From contig DDEH01000131.1 in assembly GCA_002336085.1 (NCBI GenBank), forward strand, positions 1 through 8,323: 8,323 nucleotides of DNA, given 5' to 3'. The position numbers and the translations under genes are program-made. This document shows positions 6,466-8,323 of this stretch, piece by piece. How positions within the stretch are numbered: the first letter of the stretch is position 1; every line of letters begins with the position of its first letter. The stretch is from Flavobacteriales bacterium UBA1959. Lineage in GTDB: Bacteria > Bacteroidota > Bacteroidia > Flavobacteriales_D > Sanyastnellaceae. The notes below the pieces were generated by a model. It was not told the DNA's origin. It saw only the letters and a list, made by a program, of their open reading frames with translations, and searched no databases.

Positions 6466-7388
6466 CAACCGCTCCAGGATTTCTCGCCCTTTTTATCCCC
6501 TCACTTCTGTTTCTAATGAGCTGCAGCTCCCCCTCAGATACCGGAGATAAAAAAACGAAGATTATTTGCACCACGGGAATGGTCGCAGACCTAGTAAAGC
6601 AAGTAACAGGTGACGTCGCTACGGTAAATCATGTTATTCCATCGGGCCTTGATCCGCATACTTACAAGCCAACACCGCAAAATATCTCGGAAATTATGTC
6701 TGCAGATATTGTCATATACAGTGGCATTGGGCTTGAAGCCAAACTCGAAGAAATTCTGGAGAATTATGGCAAACAAGATGGAAAATTTGTCTTTTCGTTG
6801 GGTGAAGGGCTGCCTGATTCATCTCTTATCTATGTCGAAGATGGCCACTCGGTTGACCCGCATTTTTGGTTTGACATAGACCTCTGGTCCAAGGCAACAT
6901 CACACGTTGAAAATGAGCTTTCAAGTCACATGCCCGCATTTCAACTTGAATTTGCAGACAGGGCTGCGAAGTACCGAAGTTCTTTGAGTGATTTAAAAGA
7001 CTGGGCACGAACCGAACTCAATCAAATCCCAAATGGACAGAGGGTTTTGGTTACAGTTCACGACGCCTTCTCATATTTTGGAGCAAGTTTTGATGTTCAA
7101 GTCCGCGGTTTGTTGGGAATATCTCCAGAATTGGACGCTGGTGTTCAAGACGTTTCTTCGCTCGTAGATTTTTTAGTTCAAAATAAAATCGCTGCTGTTT
7201 TCGTTGAAGAATCCCTGCCTACGCGCACGATGGAGGCTGTCGTAGCGGGTTGCCAGAACTATGGACACAACGTAAGCCTAGGAGAAAAACTTTACGCAGA
7301 TAACGTTGGTGCTGCCGGAACTCCTCAAGATAACTATCTTGGGATGTTTAAGCACAATGTTAAAACAATTGTCAACGCACTAAAATGA
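6456..7388 (+). CDS. Zn/Mn-family metal ABC transporter substrate-binding lipoprotein (TroA/ZnuA family)
   Basis: I place the start at 6456, giving 310 residues, because it produces a normal lipoprotein signal: MKKS, a hydrophobic core and lipobox FLMSC with Cys23. The longer frame from 6393 adds a 21-residue non-signal stretch. The mature protein is a cluster A-I binding protein. Likely metal ligands are His68 (DPHTYKPTP), His136 (DPHFWFD), His202 (TVHDAFSYFG) and Asp282 (LYADNVG), at spacings close to the His-His-His-Asp set of TroA. Only a short segment separates the first two ligand regions and it has no His-rich loop, unlike classical ZnuA. Manganese or a broader Zn/Mn/Fe range is therefore plausible. 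It captures metal in the periplasm and passes it to the permease. Its stop overlaps the ATPase start in ATGA. Confidence 0.92.
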   Translation: MKKSTAPGFLALFIPSLLFLMSCSSPSDTGDKKTKIICTTGMVADLVKQVTGDVATVNHVIPSGLDPHTYKPTPQNISEIMSADIVIYSGIGLEAKLEEILENYGKQDGKFVFSLGEGLPDSSLIYVEDGHSVDPHFWFDIDLWSKATSHVENELSSHMPAFQLEFADRAAKYRSSLSDLKDWARTELNQIPNGQRVLVTVHDAFSYFGASFDVQVRGLLGISPELDAGVQDVSSLVDFLVQNKIAAVFVEESLPTRTMEAVVAGCQNYGHNVSLGEKLYADNVGAAGTPQDNYLGMFKHNVKTIVNALK

Positions 7389-8122
7389 CCACTCAAGGGC
7401 CATGTATAGAGGTCCAAGGCCTTTCAGTTTATTACGGAGATAAAGAGGCAATCAGAGATATCGACCTCTCATTGCCTGAAGGAAAAATAATAGGGATAAT
7501 GGGGCCAAATGGAAGTGGAAAAACTACGCTTCTCAAATGCATGACAGGTTTACTTAAACCTAGCAGCGGTGGTATTAAAGCTTTCGGGAAACCGCTCATT
7601 TCTCAGCGGTCTCAAATTAGCTACATCCCTCAGAAAGACCAGGTTGACTGGGATTTTCCTCTGTCGATTCGCGACTTGGTTCAAATGTCCTTGTACCGCC
7701 ATGTGCGATGGTACCAAAAGCTCTCCGACAAGCTTATTAAAAAAGGTGACGAGGCAATAGATTCCATGGGGTTAACGGACATTCAACATACCCAAATAGG
7801 GGAGTTATCCGGTGGGCAGCAGCAACGGGCGTTTATAGCTCGAGCGCTCGCTTCTAATGCCAATATTTTGCTTTTGGATGAGCCCTTTACTGGAATAGAC
7901 GCAAAAACTACAGACGATTTAATTCGCATTTTTCAGACGCTCAAAAATGAAGGGAAGACAATTGTTTTGGTCCACCATGATCTCGCAAACGCAAAATCCT
8001 TTTTAGATCATGTAGTTTTGCTTAAAAAAACGGTGTTAAAATCAGGTGAAGCAAGCGATGTTTTGAACTCTCCAGAGCTCGTTAAGGCTTATGGGTTTTC
8101 ATTTCAACCCTGCCGAAATTAA
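7385..8122 (+). CDS. Metal ABC transporter ATP-binding protein (TroB/MntB type)
   Basis: This is a complete 245-residue ABC ATPase. It has Walker A GPNGSGKTT (40-48), Q-loop Gln83 in YIPQ, signature LSGGQ (141-145), Walker B ILLLDE (161-166), D-loop TGID and H-loop His198 in VHHD. The string QVDWDFPLSIRDLVQM just after the Q-loop (86-101) matches the VDWDFP segment typical of the Mn/Fe/Zn importers TroB, MntB, SitB and PsaB, and is less typical of ZnuC. It powers metal import from the cytoplasmic face. The ATG overlaps the binding-protein stop by four bases. The TAA at 8120-8122 shares its last base with an out-of-frame ATG (8122-8124), and the permease begins 36 bases further on. Confidence 0.94.
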   Translation: MTTQGPCIEVQGLSVYYGDKEAIRDIDLSLPEGKIIGIMGPNGSGKTTLLKCMTGLLKPSSGGIKAFGKPLISQRSQISYIPQKDQVDWDFPLSIRDLVQMSLYRHVRWYQKLSDKLIKKGDEAIDSMGLTDIQHTQIGELSGGQQQRAFIARALASNANILLLDEPFTGIDAKTTDDLIRIFQTLKNEGKTIVLVHHDLANAKSFLDHVVLLKKTVLKSGEASDVLNSPELVKAYGFSFQPCRN

Positions 8123-8127
8123 TGACT

Positions 8128-8144
8128 ACCTCTTCAAAAGAGGT
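8128..8144 (+). promoter_or_regulatory. 7-bp hairpin in the ATPase-permease junction
   Basis: ACCTCTT (8128-8134) and AAGAGGT (8138-8144) form a perfect 7-bp stem with a three-base CAA loop. It ends 14 bases before the permease ATG. No T-run follows, so it is not a typical intrinsic terminator. In mRNA it could set the ratio of ATPase to permease by slowing decay or shaping initiation. That role is inference. Confidence 0.4.
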
Positions 8145-8158
8145 CTTCTCCAAAAGCT

Positions 8159-8323
8159 ATGAGTTTCCTTCTTAACCCCGTTTTTCTATTGGTTCTATTG
8201 GGTGTTGCTTTGGTAACAACCTCTGCCTCTGCAATCGGGTGCTTCCTATATGTACAGCGGAATGCCCTGATAGGAGAAACTTTAGCGCACGGTTGCCTAC
8301 CAGGTATTTATTGCGCTTTTTTA
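8159..8323 (+). CDS. Metal ABC transporter permease, ABC-3 family (N-terminal fragment)
   Basis: The frame starts at the ATG at 8159, since an in-frame TGA at 8123-8125 rules out an earlier start, and it runs off the window after 55 codons. It opens with a hydrophobic segment (about residues 7-29). QRNALIGETLAHGCLPGI follows, matching the conserved GSF-LRK-ALIGD-ISHA-LPGI block after the first membrane helix of TroC/MntC/ZnuB permeases. Here Glu replaces the usual Asp in GD. It would form the membrane channel for the metal delivered by the binding protein. Whether a second permease (TroD-like) or a fused DtxR-like domain follows cannot be seen. Confidence 0.85.
   Translation, partial: MSFLLNPVFLLVLLGVALVTTSASAIGCFLYVQRNALIGETLAHGCLPGIYCAFL

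Noticed and set aside
8122..8175. 17-codon frame as a true gene
   Set aside because: It is too short and composition alone gives no support; it is kept only as a possible coupling element in the findings.

Overview
The window most likely comes from a Bacteroidota chromosome, probably a Flavobacteriales-like marine or freshwater lineage. I infer this from four things. The gene order dUTPase, sugar-nucleotidyltransferase, TPR lipoprotein, DUF4292 lipoprotein, EnvC-like LytM protein is a recurrent Bacteroidota arrangement. DUF4292 is largely a Bacteroidota family. The start codons have no convincing Shine-Dalgarno sequence. One spacer carries a near match to the Bacteroidota promoter consensus (TTG, about 20 bases, TAnnTTTG). 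All recognisable genes lie on the + strand and are tightly packed. I found no RNA genes, mobile elements or CRISPR array.

Positions 1-153 hold the C-terminal tail of a peptide-type ABC transporter ATPase. A 63-base C-rich spacer follows. From 217 to 6362 runs a compact series of six genes with gaps of 9 bases or overlaps. They encode a crotonase-fold enoyl-CoA hydratase, dUTPase, a sugar-phosphate nucleotidyltransferase with a left-handed beta-helix tail, a large TPR lipoprotein, a DUF4292 lipoprotein, and a secreted coiled-coil plus degenerate LytM protein. The last three form an envelope module. Two are predicted lipoproteins, and the third resembles the EnvC family, which activates peptidoglycan amidases without cutting peptidoglycan itself.

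After a 93-base spacer, a second operon begins at 6456. It encodes a TroA/ZnuA-type metal-binding lipoprotein, its ATPase, and the start of an ABC-3 family permease that runs off the window. Together they form a Zn/Mn/Fe importer. Ligand and Q-loop-region motifs lean towards the TroABC/MntABC type rather than the classical zinc type. This part looks more AT-rich than the genes before it. A perfect 18-base palindrome covers the start codon of the binding protein, and a 7-bp hairpin sits in the ATPase-permease junction.

There is no clear sign of a wholly new system. The most interesting items are the poorly understood TPR/DUF4292/EnvC-like module and the small regulatory-looking structures around the metal operon. 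Functions are read from motifs and family knowledge alone.
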